64,000 bases of DNA from Bog-756 sp963713625 (GCA_963713625.1 CAVQMN010000008.1:248001-312000); one strand, 5' to 3'. Counted from the stretch's first letter, positions 1 to 8,837 are shown. Notes: generated by a model not told the origin, from the sequence alone. Translations and numbers: made by a program.

Positions 1-140
1 TCGCTCCCGGTCACCGTGTGCCCCATGGCGTGCAGCGCGGTGGCGATGGCGCTCATGCCCGCGCCGCCGATGCCCACCACATGGACGGTGAGGGAACGAC
101 CCGGATCGCCGAACAGCCCCGTCCCCGGTCTGGCCGTCAT
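1..140 (-). CDS. murC: UDP-N-acetylmuramate--L-alanine ligase, N-terminal part (runs off the left edge)
   Basis: Only the first 46 or so codons are in the window. The translation begins MTARPGTGLFGDPGR and reaches the Rossmann-type loop VVGIGGAGMSAIA followed by ALHAMGHTVTGS, which is the standard N-terminus of MurC. MurC adds L-alanine to UDP-MurNAc in the cytoplasm. The ATG overlaps the murG stop codon as ATGA, so the two are very likely translated in a coupled way. The position after murG is the usual one in dcw clusters. The rest of the gene lies outside the window, so completeness cannot be judged. Confidence 0.9.
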   Translation of the reverse strand, partial: MTARPGTGLFGDPGRSLTVHVVGIGGAGMSAIATALHAMGHTVTGS

Positions 141-1309
141 GCCGACCGTCCTCCCGACGCCGGTCGGGCGTTGGCCTCGACCAGCTTGGCGCCGGCCGCG
201 GCGGCGTCGGGCCGGCCCACCGACTTGGCGTCGTGGCCCATGGCCTCGAGAAGGGTCGGGTCGTCGAGCAGCCGGTCGACCGAGTGGGCCAGGGTGGCCC
301 CGTCGCACTCGGCGTCGGGAAGAAGGACCGAGGCCCCGGCCCGCTGGAGGACACGGGCGTTGGCCGTCTGGTGATCTCCCGGAGCACCGGGCAGCGGGAC
401 GAGGATGGACGGCACCCCGGCCACGGCCAGCTCGGCCACGGTCATGGCCCCGGCCCGACAGACCACCAGGTCGGATGCGCTGTACACCAGATCCATCCGC
501 TCTTCGTACGGCACCCGGACCAGGCTCAGGCCCTGGTCCGGGCCAGGGCCTGAGCCGTCGGGGCCGGTCCGCGCCCGGGCCACCCGGTCGTCCCAGTCCC
601 GCCGGCCGACGATATGGAAGATCGACCGGTCGTCCCGATCCTGCCAACGGTCGACCAGATCGGCCACGGCCTCGTTGAGGCGCCGGGCACCGAGCGAGCC
701 GCCGAACACCGTCACGGTGGGTCGATCCACCGGGATGCCCAATGACCTCCGGGCCCGACGGCGGGCATCGGCGCCCCGGTCGACGGCGGCGATCTCCGGG
801 CGCACCGGCGTGCCGGTGACCACCGATCGGGGCAGCGGGTTCCCCGGCCAACCGACGGCGCTGGCCCGGGCGAACCGCCCGAGGAGCCGGTTGGCCGCCC
901 CCGGCACGGCATCCACGTTGACCAGTACGAGGGGGACGCCGAGGACCACGGCGGCCGACGAAGCCGGGAGGCTGGCGTACCCCCCGACCGACACCACCAC
1001 CCGGGGACGGGCCCGGGCCACCAGCCCCAACGCCCGGGCCATGGCCACCCCCAGTCCGGTCACGGCTCCGAGGTTCCGCCACAGATCCGCGACCCGACAG
1101 CTCCGGGCGATCCCCCGTCCCGGCAGCAGCGTGAAGGGGAACCCGCGTCCCTCGAGGGACACCCGGTCCTGGCCCCGCTCCGATCCCACGAATTCGATGC
1201 TGTCGCGGCCGTGGCCGGCGTCGACCAGGGCCTCGGCGATGGCCAGCGCGGGCTGGAGATGCCCGGCGGTACCACCCCCTGCCACCAGTGCATACCGCTC
1301 CGCGCTCAC
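137..1309 (-). CDS. murG: MurG, lipid II-forming N-acetylglucosaminyltransferase
   Basis: About 390 residues, a normal MurG length. The N-terminus has the glycine-rich loop GGGTAGHLQPALAIAEAL. The C-terminal half has GGSLGARRLN and the UDP-GlcNAc-binding stretch AGAMTVAELAVAGVPSILVP followed by DHQTANA, all typical of this GT28 enzyme. MurG transfers GlcNAc to lipid I at the inner face of the membrane. The GTG start is chosen because it overlaps the ftsW stop as GTGA and begins MSAERYALVAGGG. The reading frame stays open upstream inside ftsW, but that part is only a shadow. Confidence 0.95.
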   Translation of the reverse strand: MSAERYALVAGGGTAGHLQPALAIAEALVDAGHGRDSIEFVGSERGQDRVSLEGRGFPFTLLPGRGIARSCRVADLWRNLGAVTGLGVAMARALGLVARARPRVVVSVGGYASLPASSAAVVLGVPLVLVNVDAVPGAANRLLGRFARASAVGWPGNPLPRSVVTGTPVRPEIAAVDRGADARRRARRSLGIPVDRPTVTVFGGSLGARRLNEAVADLVDRWQDRDDRSIFHIVGRRDWDDRVARARTGPDGSGPGPDQGLSLVRVPYEERMDLVYSASDLVVCRAGAMTVAELAVAGVPSILVPLPGAPGDHQTANARVLQRAGASVLLPDAECDGATLAHSVDRLLDDPTLLEAMGHDAKSVGRPDAAAAGAKLVEANARPASGGRSA

Positions 1310-2718
1310 CGGGATGACAGCCGCCGCCAAGGCCGGTCGGCGGTGGACGCCGGGCGCTCTTGGACGGCGATGTTGATCAGGATGCCGATGGCGGCCATGG
1401 TGATGATCAGCGACGACCCGCCATAGGAGATGAGGGGCAGCGGGATGCCGGTCACCGGCAGCACACCGATCACCGCGCCGATGTTGATCACCGCCTGGCT
1501 GGTGATCCACACGGTGATGCCCACCGCCAACAGGCTGCCGAACCGGTCCGGTGCCGCGGTGGCGGCCCGGAGCCCGTACCAGGCCAGGGCGAAGAACAGG
1601 GCCAGGAGGACAAATGCCCCGATCAGGCCGAGCTCCTCCCCCACCACCGAGAAGATGAAGTCGGTGTGGGCATTGGGCAGCGTGCCGTACTTCTCCCGAC
1701 CGCCGCCCAGACCCAAGCCGAAGATGTGCCCGGAACCCAGTCCGATCAGTGACTGCCAGACCTGATAGCCCGTCCCCGACTTGTTGGCCCCCGGGCTGAG
1801 GAAGGAGAGGATCCGATCCCGTCGGTAGGGGTCGGCCAGGCCCACGACGAGGGCGAGCGCGGCGAAGGCACCGAGGATCTTCATGATCGGGGCCATCGGC
1901 ACCCCACCCATGAACAGGATGCCGAAGGCGATACAGCTGAGGACCAGCGCCGTACCCATGTCGGGCTGCTTGAGGATGAGGACCCCGGATATCCCGAGCA
2001 CGGCCAGGACGGGCACGATGACCATCTTCGGGTCGGCCGAGGGGTTCGTCCGCCGGGTCAAGAGGTCGGCGGCGAAGACGGCCAGGGCCAGCTTCATCAG
2101 CTCCGACGGCTGCAGCTGGAGCATCCCGAACCCGATCCACCGTGACGATCCGCCGGCCGACACCCCGAGGTGGGGTACGAGCACCACCACCAACAGGCCC
2201 ATGGTCACCAGCACGAGGGGCCCGCGGACCTTCCGCCACTTCCGGTAGTCCATGCGGGCGAAGAGGAGCAGTACGCAGATTCCGACCCCCATGTACATGG
2301 CCTGGCGGACCAGGATCGCCCATGGCGACCCGTACAGGCTGAGGGAGATGATCGGGGACGCCGAGCCCACCATGACCAGCCCGAACACGCAGAGGGCTCC
2401 GACCAGGACGGCCAGTGCCGGGGCCGTCCCCACCCGGGCCATCCGGCCCGGGCGCTTGGCCTCGGTTGTGCGCTTGGGTCCGGGGGTGCGCTTGGACTCG
2501 GATGTTCGCTTGGGCCCGGACAGCCGCCTGGGCCCGGACACCCGTTTGGGCACCCGTTCCGGGGCCGACGCCGGTTCCGGATCCGCCTCCGGACCGGACC
2601 GGGCGTTCGGCGTGGACACCGGGGCCGGGCCGGTGATCGTCCGGGGCCGCACCGCCGTCGAGCTCGACGGATGGCGTCCGCGGCTCACCAGCCGGGCCGA
2701 CGCTGTGCGCTCAGCCAC
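1306..2718 (-). CDS. ftsW: FtsW, septal peptidoglycan polymerase (SEDS family)
   Basis: About 470 residues. After a long hydrophilic tail come roughly ten hydrophobic segments with the SEDS signatures SSRWIGFGMLQLQPSE and PLISYGGSS near the C-terminus. FtsW polymerises glycan strands at the septum with the transpeptidase FtsI. The start is taken as the second GTG of a GTG-GTG pair because GGGGAGG lies 5 bases upstream; the reading frame is open further up. With this start the first 100 or so residues are basic, proline-rich and contain short repeats around GPKRT, much longer than usual and probably cytoplasmic and disordered. Its stop overlaps murG. RodA is the alternative SEDS assignment, but position between mraY and murG favours FtsW. 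Confidence 0.9.
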   Translation of the reverse strand: MAERTASARLVSRGRHPSSSTAVRPRTITGPAPVSTPNARSGPEADPEPASAPERVPKRVSGPRRLSGPKRTSESKRTPGPKRTTEAKRPGRMARVGTAPALAVLVGALCVFGLVMVGSASPIISLSLYGSPWAILVRQAMYMGVGICVLLLFARMDYRKWRKVRGPLVLVTMGLLVVVLVPHLGVSAGGSSRWIGFGMLQLQPSELMKLALAVFAADLLTRRTNPSADPKMVIVPVLAVLGISGVLILKQPDMGTALVLSCIAFGILFMGGVPMAPIMKILGAFAALALVVGLADPYRRDRILSFLSPGANKSGTGYQVWQSLIGLGSGHIFGLGLGGGREKYGTLPNAHTDFIFSVVGEELGLIGAFVLLALFFALAWYGLRAATAAPDRFGSLLAVGITVWITSQAVINIGAVIGVLPVTGIPLPLISYGGSSLIITMAAIGILINIAVQERPASTADRPWRRLSSR

Positions 2719-2965
2719 CACGACCTCCCCCGGCCGCCGGCACCGCGGCTCCGACGACCTGACCTCTTCCGCTTCCGACCGCGTCTGCCCCACCGACCAT
2801 CCCTCTAGCCTCCACCACGGGGGCGCCCGGGTGGTGGAGCCCGGCCCTCGCACCTCCCCGGACGGCCGTCAGACCCTCCCGACGGACGGTCGTCAGACCC
2901 TCCCGACGGACGGTCATCAGACCTTCTCGACGGACGGTCATCAGACCTTCTCGACGGACGGTCAT
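2711..2965 (-). CDS. Hypothetical 84-codon repeat-containing frame in the murD slot
   Basis: An open frame whose ATG overlaps the mraY stop (TGATG) and whose TGA overlaps the GTG start of ftsW, so it exactly fills the place where murD normally sits. The first 40 residues are an eight-residue repeat, MTVRREGL, encoded by 24-base tandem repeats; the rest is Gly/Ala/Val-rich (AAVPAAGGGRGG at the end). No MurD motif is visible. It could be a real small coupled protein, or only the spacer left after murD was lost. I cannot assign a function, and expression is uncertain. Confidence 0.3.
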   Translation of the reverse strand: MTVRREGLMTVRREGLMTVRREGLTTVRREGLTAVRGGARAGLHHPGAPVVEARGMVGGADAVGSGRGQVVGAAVPAAGGGRGG

Positions 2966-2968
2966 CAG
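2852..2968. repeat. 24-bp tandem repeat at the mraY-ftsW junction
   Basis: Four full copies of a 24-base unit lie at 2873-2896, 2897-2920, 2921-2944 and 2945-2968, with a degenerate 21-base copy at 2852-2872. The last two full copies are identical; the others differ at one to three positions. The right-hand copy includes the last codon and stop of mraY. In the minus orientation three of the units contain CTGATG, so the stop/start junction has been duplicated. The unit length is a multiple of three, which keeps one frame open through the array. Confidence 0.9.
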
Positions 2969-3996
2969 ACCTTCCCCACCGAGAGGAAGTCCCCGTAGAA
3001 GATGCCCAGTCCGAGAGCGGCGAACAGTCCGGCCAGGATCCAGAATCGTACGATCACCGTGGTCTCCGGCCACCCCATCAGCTCGAAATGGTGGTGGAGC
3101 GGGGCCATGAGAAAGACCCGGCGGTGGAAGACCCGGAAGCTCACGATCTGGATGACCACGGACAGGGTGACGATGACGAACAGCCCGCCGATCACCACCA
3201 GCAGGAGATCCAGGTTCATCAACAGGCAGAGGGCGGCCAGGGCCGAGCCGATGGACAGGGACCCGGTATCGCCCATGAAGATCTTGGCCGGCGCCGCGTT
3301 CCACCACAGGAACCCGAGGCAGGCACCGGCCAGGGCCACCGCGGCCAGAGCCAGGTCGAGGGCGTCGGGGACGTGGTAGATGCCCAGGTGGCGGTATTGC
3401 CAGTACCCGATGATGGCCAGGCAGGCGAAGCAGAAGGTCGAGGCCCCGGCGGCCAGGCCGTCCAAGCCGTCGGTCAGATTCACCGCGTTGGCCGAAGCCG
3501 CGATGACCACGGTGGCCCAGACCACCCACAGTCCGGTTCCCATGTGGAGGCCGATCGAGTCGTAGCGGGTGAACGACAAGGTGGTCGAGGCGTGGGCCCA
3601 GTACACGGCGAGCAGCGAGAACAGCACGCCGAGGCCGATCTGGGCTCCGAACTTGGCCCGCTTGTTGAGCCCCAGACTCCGCCGGTGCCGGACCTTGATC
3701 CAGTCGTCGGCGAAGCCGATCAGGCCCGCACCGACCAGGGCCAGGATGACCAGCGCCCCGGATCGGGAGAACGTGACCCCGGGAACGGCGTGGGCCGCGA
3801 GATAGCCGACGACGACCGCAGCCACGATGCCGATCCCACCCATGGTGGGGGTGCCGGCCTTGGCGATATGGACCTTGGGGCCGTCCTCCCTGATCTGCTG
3901 GCCGATGTTGTTCTTGACCAGCCATCGGATGAGAAACGGGGTCGACAGGACCGCCACCCACAGGGCGACGCCGCCGGAGGTCATCAACGAGATCAC
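2965..3996 (-). CDS. mraY: MraY, phospho-N-acetylmuramoyl-pentapeptide transferase
   Basis: 343 residues with about ten membrane segments. Hallmarks in order are GLIGFADDWIKV, ANAVNLTDGLDGLA, FMGDTGSLSIG and MAPLHHHFELMGW, which include the conserved aspartates and the histidine cluster of the MraY active site. It moves phospho-MurNAc-pentapeptide from UDP to undecaprenyl phosphate to make lipid I. The GTG start overlaps the murE stop as GTGA, so murE and mraY are directly adjacent with no room for murF. The C-terminus ends inside a 24-base tandem repeat. Confidence 0.95.
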   Translation of the reverse strand: MISLMTSGGVALWVAVLSTPFLIRWLVKNNIGQQIREDGPKVHIAKAGTPTMGGIGIVAAVVVGYLAAHAVPGVTFSRSGALVILALVGAGLIGFADDWIKVRHRRSLGLNKRAKFGAQIGLGVLFSLLAVYWAHASTTLSFTRYDSIGLHMGTGLWVVWATVVIAASANAVNLTDGLDGLAAGASTFCFACLAIIGYWQYRHLGIYHVPDALDLALAAVALAGACLGFLWWNAAPAKIFMGDTGSLSIGSALAALCLLMNLDLLLVVIGGLFVIVTLSVVIQIVSFRVFHRRVFLMAPLHHHFELMGWPETTVIVRFWILAGLFAALGLGIFYGDFLSVGKV

Positions 3997-5423
3997 GGTC
4001 GGGACACTCCAGGCTCGGCGCCGGGGGCCCGATCGGCGAGGGCGCGCCGGGCTTCGGCCCGGTCGTCGAACGGCACCGCCCCGTGGGCCAGCACCTGGGT
4101 GGTTTCGTGACCCTTTCCGGCGATCACGACCACGTCCCCCGGTGCGGCCATCTCCACCGCGGTCCTGATGGCGACGGCTCTGTCGGGTTCGACCACCAGA
4201 CTTCCGCCCCCACCCATGCCCGACCGGATCTGGCCGATGATGGCCAACGGGTCCTCGCTCCTCGGGTTGTCCGAGGTCAGAACGACGGCATCCGACCACC
4301 GCTCGGACACCGCACCCATCTCCGGGCGCTTTCCCGGATCGCGGTCGCCTCCGCAGCCGAACAGGCAGATGACCCGCCCCGAACCGGCCAGCCCGCGGGC
4401 TGCGGCCAGGGCCACGTCCAGCCCGGCCGGGGTATGCGCGTAATCGACCACCACGGTGAACGGGAACCCCTGCGACACCACCTCCATACGGCCGGGGACG
4501 GGGGTCGCCCCGGCCAGGCCGGCGGCGATCTGGTCCACGTCGAGACCGAGGGCGTCGGCCACCGTGGCCGCCATCACCGCGTTGTCCACGTTGAACAGCC
4601 CCGAGAGGGGCACGGTCATCGGGCGGCCGCGCCACCGGAAGGACGAGGTACCCACCGAGACCGTGATGTCGGAGGCGTCGGACCGCTGGACCGGGATCAC
4701 CCGGTGTCCCTCCACCTGGGCCGCCAGCCGACGGCCCCAGGGGTCGTCCACGTTGATGGCCGCCACCCGGGCCCGGGCCGGCTCGAAGAGCTCCGCCTTG
4801 GCCGCGAAGTACTCGTCCATGGTCCGGTGGTGGTCGAGATGGTCACGGCTCAGGTTGGTGAAGGCGGCCACGTCGAAGACGATGCCGTCCACCCGATGTT
4901 GGTCCAGCCCGTGGGAGGACACCTCCATGGCCACCGCCACCGCCCCCCCGGCCAGGAGGTCGGCCAGTTGGGATTGGAGCGCCGGGGCTTCGGGAGTGGT
5001 CCGGGCCCCGTCCAACGTGCCGATCACCCCGGCTTGCATGCCGGCATGGGCCAGGATCGACCTCACCAGCTGGGTCACGGTCGTCTTCCCGTTGGTCCCG
5101 GTGACGCCCACCATCTTCATCGCTCTCGATGGATGGTGGTGGAAGGCGGACGCCACGGCGGCCATGGCCGGCCTGACCGCACCGGTGCCCACCCGCACCT
5201 GGGCCACGTCGAGATCGAGGAACCGTTCGCACAGCAGCGAGTTGGCGCCGGCCGTCACCGCATGGGCGGCGTGCACGTGGCCGTCGGTGTGATCGCCGGG
5301 GACACAGCAGAACAGCGACCCGGGGCCCACCTGACGGCTGTCGAAGTCGACCGCCGTCACCTCGGTGGAAGCCGGATCGCCGCGGACATCGAGCACCTCG
5401 ATGTCATGGATCAGCTTGGTCAT
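3993..5423 (-). CDS. murE: MurE, UDP-MurNAc-L-Ala-D-Glu:meso-diaminopimelate ligase
   Basis: About 476 residues with the Mur ligase pattern: an N-terminal VDFDSRQV, the ATP loop GVTGTNGKTTVTQL, MEVSSHGL, FTNLSRDHLDHH, and the C-terminal VVDYAHTP. The motif SDNPRSEDP contains DNPR, which marks enzymes that add meso-diaminopimelate rather than lysine. This fits the DAP biosynthesis genes elsewhere in the window. The ATG at 5423 puts the DSR motif at about residue 28 as in E. coli MurE; an in-frame TTG at 5465 is possible but has no good ribosome site. The stop overlaps mraY. Confidence 0.95.
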   Translation of the reverse strand: MTKLIHDIEVLDVRGDPASTEVTAVDFDSRQVGPGSLFCCVPGDHTDGHVHAAHAVTAGANSLLCERFLDLDVAQVRVGTGAVRPAMAAVASAFHHHPSRAMKMVGVTGTNGKTTVTQLVRSILAHAGMQAGVIGTLDGARTTPEAPALQSQLADLLAGGAVAVAMEVSSHGLDQHRVDGIVFDVAAFTNLSRDHLDHHRTMDEYFAAKAELFEPARARVAAINVDDPWGRRLAAQVEGHRVIPVQRSDASDITVSVGTSSFRWRGRPMTVPLSGLFNVDNAVMAATVADALGLDVDQIAAGLAGATPVPGRMEVVSQGFPFTVVVDYAHTPAGLDVALAAARGLAGSGRVICLFGCGGDRDPGKRPEMGAVSERWSDAVVLTSDNPRSEDPLAIIGQIRSGMGGGGSLVVEPDRAVAIRTAVEMAAPGDVVVIAGKGHETTQVLAHGAVPFDDRAEARRALADRAPGAEPGVSRP

Positions 5424-5488
5424 CAGCACGGGGTGTTCCAGGTGGTCAGGAGGAAGGGAGGGCAACCGCGACTCGGATCAGGGCCCAC

Positions 5489-7351
5489 CTAGGGCCCTTC
5501 CGTGGTCGCTCCAGCCGGCACCGAGATGTTACCCGTGCCACCGACGGCAGAGTTCGATGCCGATGTCGTCCCTGCCGCGGTGGTGGGAATGCCGTAGTGG
5601 TGCAGGGCGTAGGCCATGATGGTGGAGAAGACGGGGGCGGCCACCGCGCCGCCGTAGATCGGCGTCGGATGGTCGAGGACGACCACCGCCGACAGCACCG
5701 GGTTCTGGGCCGGGGCGAACCCGGCGAAGGAGCCGACATAGGCACCGGAGATGTAGCCCAGGTGGTTGGGGTTCGGAATCTGGGCCGTGCCGGTCTTGCC
5801 GGCCACCGTGTACCCGTCGATGGCGGCCTCGGTGCCCGTGCCCGAGCTCACCACGCCCTCGAGCATCGAGACCAGTTCGGCATCGGTGGTCGGGTCGATG
5901 ACACGGTGTGTGGCCGACGGGCGGACCGGGGTCACCGCGCCGCCCGGGCTGACCGTGCCCCGCACCAGGCTGGGGGCCACGAACACGCCTCCGTTGGCCA
6001 CCGCGTTATAGGCATCCAGGATCTGCTGGGCGGTCACCGCGTCGTCCTGGCCGATCGGGGTCGAGCCGATCGACGTGCCCGTCCAGCTGCTGGTCCCAGG
6101 GACCAGGCCCTGGGACTCACCGGGGAACCCGAGGCCGGTCAGATGGCCGAACCCGAGGTTGCTGATCTGAGCCAGCAGCGGGTCCTCGCCCAGCCGCTGG
6201 GCGATCTCGATGGTCCCGAGGTTCGACGACTGGGCCAGGATCTGGCTGGCCGTGAGGGGCTCGCTGCCGTGGGACTCGGCGTCGTGGAAGGTATAGGTGC
6301 CCATCTGCAGCGAGGCGGGCACGTTGATCTGCTGGTTCGGAGTGATCAGGCCTTTGGCCAGGGCCGCGGAGAAGGTGACCAGTTTGAAGACCGAACCCGG
6401 CTCATAGACCTGGGTGACCGCCGAGTTGGAGGGCGCCTCCTCCACGCCGGCCGGAAGGGTGTCCGCTCGTGACACGAGGGTCGGCCCCGACGTCGAGGTG
6501 GTGCCCGAGGGCACCGGCGCCGCCTTGCCGGCCGCGGTGGCTCCCGTGGTCACGGAACCCGACGTGGCCTGCAGGTTGGCCATGGCCAGGATGTCGCCGG
6601 TCTTCACGTCCTCGACCACGGCGATGCCACTGAAGGCGTGGGAGGCGGCGATTTCGGCCCCGAGGGCCTGTTCGGCCACGTACTGCACGGCCTCGTCGAC
6701 GGTCAGCTCCAGCCCGGTCCCGGGCACGGTGGTCACCGAGCCGGTGCCCGAGTCGGGAATGGCCACCCCGCTGGGCGCCTCCAACAGATTCTCCGAGCCC
6801 GACTTGCCGGCCAGCAACGACTGGTACTGGTACTCGAGCCCGGACGTCCCGTTCCCGTTCCATCCGGTCGTCCCCACCACGGGAAGGGCCAGCTGACCGT
6901 CGGGCTGCACCCGTTGGGCCTCGGGGACCAGGTTGATCCCGGCCAGGTCGAGGGCAGTGACCTTGGCGGCCACGGTGTTGGACACCCGGTGGGCCAGGTA
7001 GACGAAGCCGGACGGTTCGGTGAGCTCACTCCGGAGCTCGGGTGCCGGGATGCCCAGCACCGGCGAGAGGGCCGCAGCCACGGACGACGGGTGGGTGATC
7101 AGCAGCGGGTCGGCCACCACGGTCTGCTTGGTCACCGACTCGGCCAGCACCTCACCGTCCCGGTCGAAGATGGCGCCCCGGACGGCGGGAATGGTGACGG
7201 TCTGGGCCAGTTCGGAGGTGGACAACGAGGCGTAGTGCTGGTGACTGAATTCCTGCACGCTGACCAGGCGGATGACGAGGGCGACGAAGACCACCACCAG
7301 GACGAGCCGCATGGCGCGGGTGCGCCGGCCCAGCAGGATCGACGGGCTCAC
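5489..7351 (-). CDS. ftsI: FtsI (PbpB-type), septal peptidoglycan transpeptidase
   Basis: 620 residues. One N-terminal membrane anchor (about residues 14-32) is followed by a dimerisation domain starting near IPAVRGAIFDRDGEVLA. The penicillin-binding motifs are SVFK (Ser320, Lys323), SSN (375-377) and KTGT (519-522). It cross-links septal peptidoglycan together with FtsW. The GTG start overlaps the stop of the upstream ftsL-like gene as GTGA. The C-terminus carries a short Ser/Thr/Ala-rich tail. No PASTA domain is visible. Confidence 0.93.
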   Translation of the reverse strand: MSPSILLGRRTRAMRLVLVVVFVALVIRLVSVQEFSHQHYASLSTSELAQTVTIPAVRGAIFDRDGEVLAESVTKQTVVADPLLITHPSSVAAALSPVLGIPAPELRSELTEPSGFVYLAHRVSNTVAAKVTALDLAGINLVPEAQRVQPDGQLALPVVGTTGWNGNGTSGLEYQYQSLLAGKSGSENLLEAPSGVAIPDSGTGSVTTVPGTGLELTVDEAVQYVAEQALGAEIAASHAFSGIAVVEDVKTGDILAMANLQATSGSVTTGATAAGKAAPVPSGTTSTSGPTLVSRADTLPAGVEEAPSNSAVTQVYEPGSVFKLVTFSAALAKGLITPNQQINVPASLQMGTYTFHDAESHGSEPLTASQILAQSSNLGTIEIAQRLGEDPLLAQISNLGFGHLTGLGFPGESQGLVPGTSSWTGTSIGSTPIGQDDAVTAQQILDAYNAVANGGVFVAPSLVRGTVSPGGAVTPVRPSATHRVIDPTTDAELVSMLEGVVSSGTGTEAAIDGYTVAGKTGTAQIPNPNHLGYISGAYVGSFAGFAPAQNPVLSAVVVLDHPTPIYGGAVAAPVFSTIMAYALHHYGIPTTAAGTTSASNSAVGGTGNISVPAGATTEGP

Positions 7352-7842
7352 TGACCAGCCGTGGCCGAGGTCGTGGCGGAGGGGCCGGGCGCCCCGCCCG
7401 GGTCCTGGCCCGGGAGAGGAGCCGTCTGCGGGACGGGAAGGGGTACGTTGAGCGGGACATGGGGCAGGTACACCACCACCGGGGGTGCCACCAATCCCGC
7501 CTTCTTGGCCTGGGCCACCACCACAGGGGGCGCGGCCTTCTCCGCCACACTCACCTGCAGGCCCTTCTGGGCGACGGTGGCCGCCGCCAGCTGGCTCTGG
7601 GTGGCGGTCAGGCGGACCTGGCCCTCGCTGACCACGGCGTCACCGACCACGACGGCGAGGAGGCTGCCCACCACGAGTGCGGCCGACATCCACACGGTCC
7701 ACCGGCGGACCGAGGGGGCGGTCTTCCGGCGGCGACGGGGCGGCTCGAGGATCCGGAGTGGTGGCCGCCGCGGCCGGGACGGATCGGGACGGGGGTCGGT
7801 CTTCGAAGGCAGGCGGGGGGCGACGGAGGTGGGTGGGGCCAT
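7348..7842 (-). CDS. FtsL-like bitopic division protein
   Basis: 164 residues with the layout of FtsL: a basic, proline-rich cytoplasmic tail (about 1-45), one membrane helix (about 48-68) and a short extracytoplasmic helix with heptad-like residues (LTATQSQLAAATVAQKG), then a Pro/Ala-rich end. Sequence similarity to FtsL is always weak, so the call rests mainly on its position between rsmH and ftsI, where ftsL is found in most bacteria. Its expected role is to scaffold FtsQ/B and activate FtsW-FtsI. The ATG shares one base with the rsmH stop (TGATG). Confidence 0.7.
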   Translation of the reverse strand: MAPPTSVAPRLPSKTDPRPDPSRPRRPPLRILEPPRRRRKTAPSVRRWTVWMSAALVVGSLLAVVVGDAVVSEGQVRLTATQSQLAAATVAQKGLQVSVAEKAAPPVVVAQAKKAGLVAPPVVVYLPHVPLNVPLPVPQTAPLPGQDPGGAPGPSATTSATAGQ

Positions 7843-8837
7843 CAGGCCACTTCCCCACCGGCTGCGGATCCCCGGGAGGAGCCGGGCAATCGTTCGATGA
7901 CCCGGAGGCGAGCAGCCTCGGCCCGGCGGTTGCGCCCGACCTCGTCATCGGTCGGTCGCCGTGCCCCCCGGGCCACCAGACGAAATTGCGGGTCGGCGCC
8001 ACAGACGCAGGGAAGGCCGGGCGGGCATGTGCAGTCGTCGGTGGCCATCCGGGTGAAGAACGTCTTCACCAGGCGGTCCTCACCTGAGTGATAGGCGATG
8101 ACCACGCACCGTCCCCCCGGTCGTAAGAGGTCGAGGGCGTCTCCGAGGGCCGACTGCAGTTGGTCCAGCTCCTCGTTGACGGCGATCCGGATGGCCTGGA
8201 ACACCCGTCGGGCCGGGTGCCCGCCGGTCCGTCGGGTGGCGGCCGGGATGGCGGCCCGCACCACATCGGCCAGTTGGCCGGTGGTGGTCAGCGGGCGGGC
8301 GGCCACGATGGCCCGGGCGATGCGCCGGGCGAAGCGGCCCTCGCCGTTGTCGGCGAACAGTTCGACGAGCGCCTGCTCCTCGTATTCGTTGACCACATCG
8401 GCGGCGGTACGGCCGGTGGTCGGATCCATCCTCATGTCGAGGGGGGCGTCTCGCCGGTAGGAGAATCCCCGCCCGGCCACGTCCAGTTGGGGTGAGCTGA
8501 CCCCGAGGTCGAAGAGGACCCCACTGAGCCCCGACCGGTCGGCGGAGGGCCCGAGCCCGTCCCGGAGTTCACCGACGACCTGGCTCAGTGCGTCGAATCG
8601 GGACTGGCGGACCGCGGCCCGGCTCCCGAAGGGTGCGAGCACTTCGGTGGCGGCGGCAACGGCCAGTGGGTCCCGGTCGATGCCGAGGATGGTGATACCC
8701 GGGTTGGCCCGGAGCAGCGCAGCCGCGTGGCCACCGCCCCCGAGGGTGGCATCGACGACCAGGCCCGGCGGCACCGGGCTCAGCATCTCCACCACCTCGG
8801 TGGTCATGACCGGCTCGTGGTCGAATGTCTGGCTCAT
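7842..8837 (-). CDS. rsmH: RsmH, 16S rRNA (cytosine-1402-N4)-methyltransferase
   Basis: 331 residues from an ATG preceded by GAGGGAC. It shows the SAM-binding loop DATLGGGGHAAALL, then GVLFDLGVSSPQLD, PLDMRMDP, GGHPARRVFQAIRIAVN and VIAYHSGEDRLVK, all diagnostic of RsmH (MraW). It methylates N4 of C1402 in 16S rRNA. Between mraZ and this start the same frame stays open for about 150 codons, so a longer N-terminus beginning near 9290 cannot be excluded; I chose the ATG because the core family starts at DHEPVM. Confidence 0.93.
   Translation of the reverse strand: MSQTFDHEPVMTTEVVEMLSPVPPGLVVDATLGGGGHAAALLRANPGITILGIDRDPLAVAAATEVLAPFGSRAAVRQSRFDALSQVVGELRDGLGPSADRSGLSGVLFDLGVSSPQLDVAGRGFSYRRDAPLDMRMDPTTGRTAADVVNEYEEQALVELFADNGEGRFARRIARAIVAARPLTTTGQLADVVRAAIPAATRRTGGHPARRVFQAIRIAVNEELDQLQSALGDALDLLRPGGRCVVIAYHSGEDRLVKTFFTRMATDDCTCPPGLPCVCGADPQFRLVARGARRPTDDEVGRNRRAEAARLRVIERLPGSSRGSAAGGEVA

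Noticed and set aside
2711..2853. A longer FtsW starting at 2853.
   Set aside because: The extra 45 residues have no ribosome site and overlap the repeat-associated frame; GGGGAGG precedes the chosen GTG at 2718.
2852..2968. Possible CRISPR array, because of evenly repeated units.
   Set aside because: The 24-base units are directly adjacent with no spacers and are partly coding; no cas gene is present.
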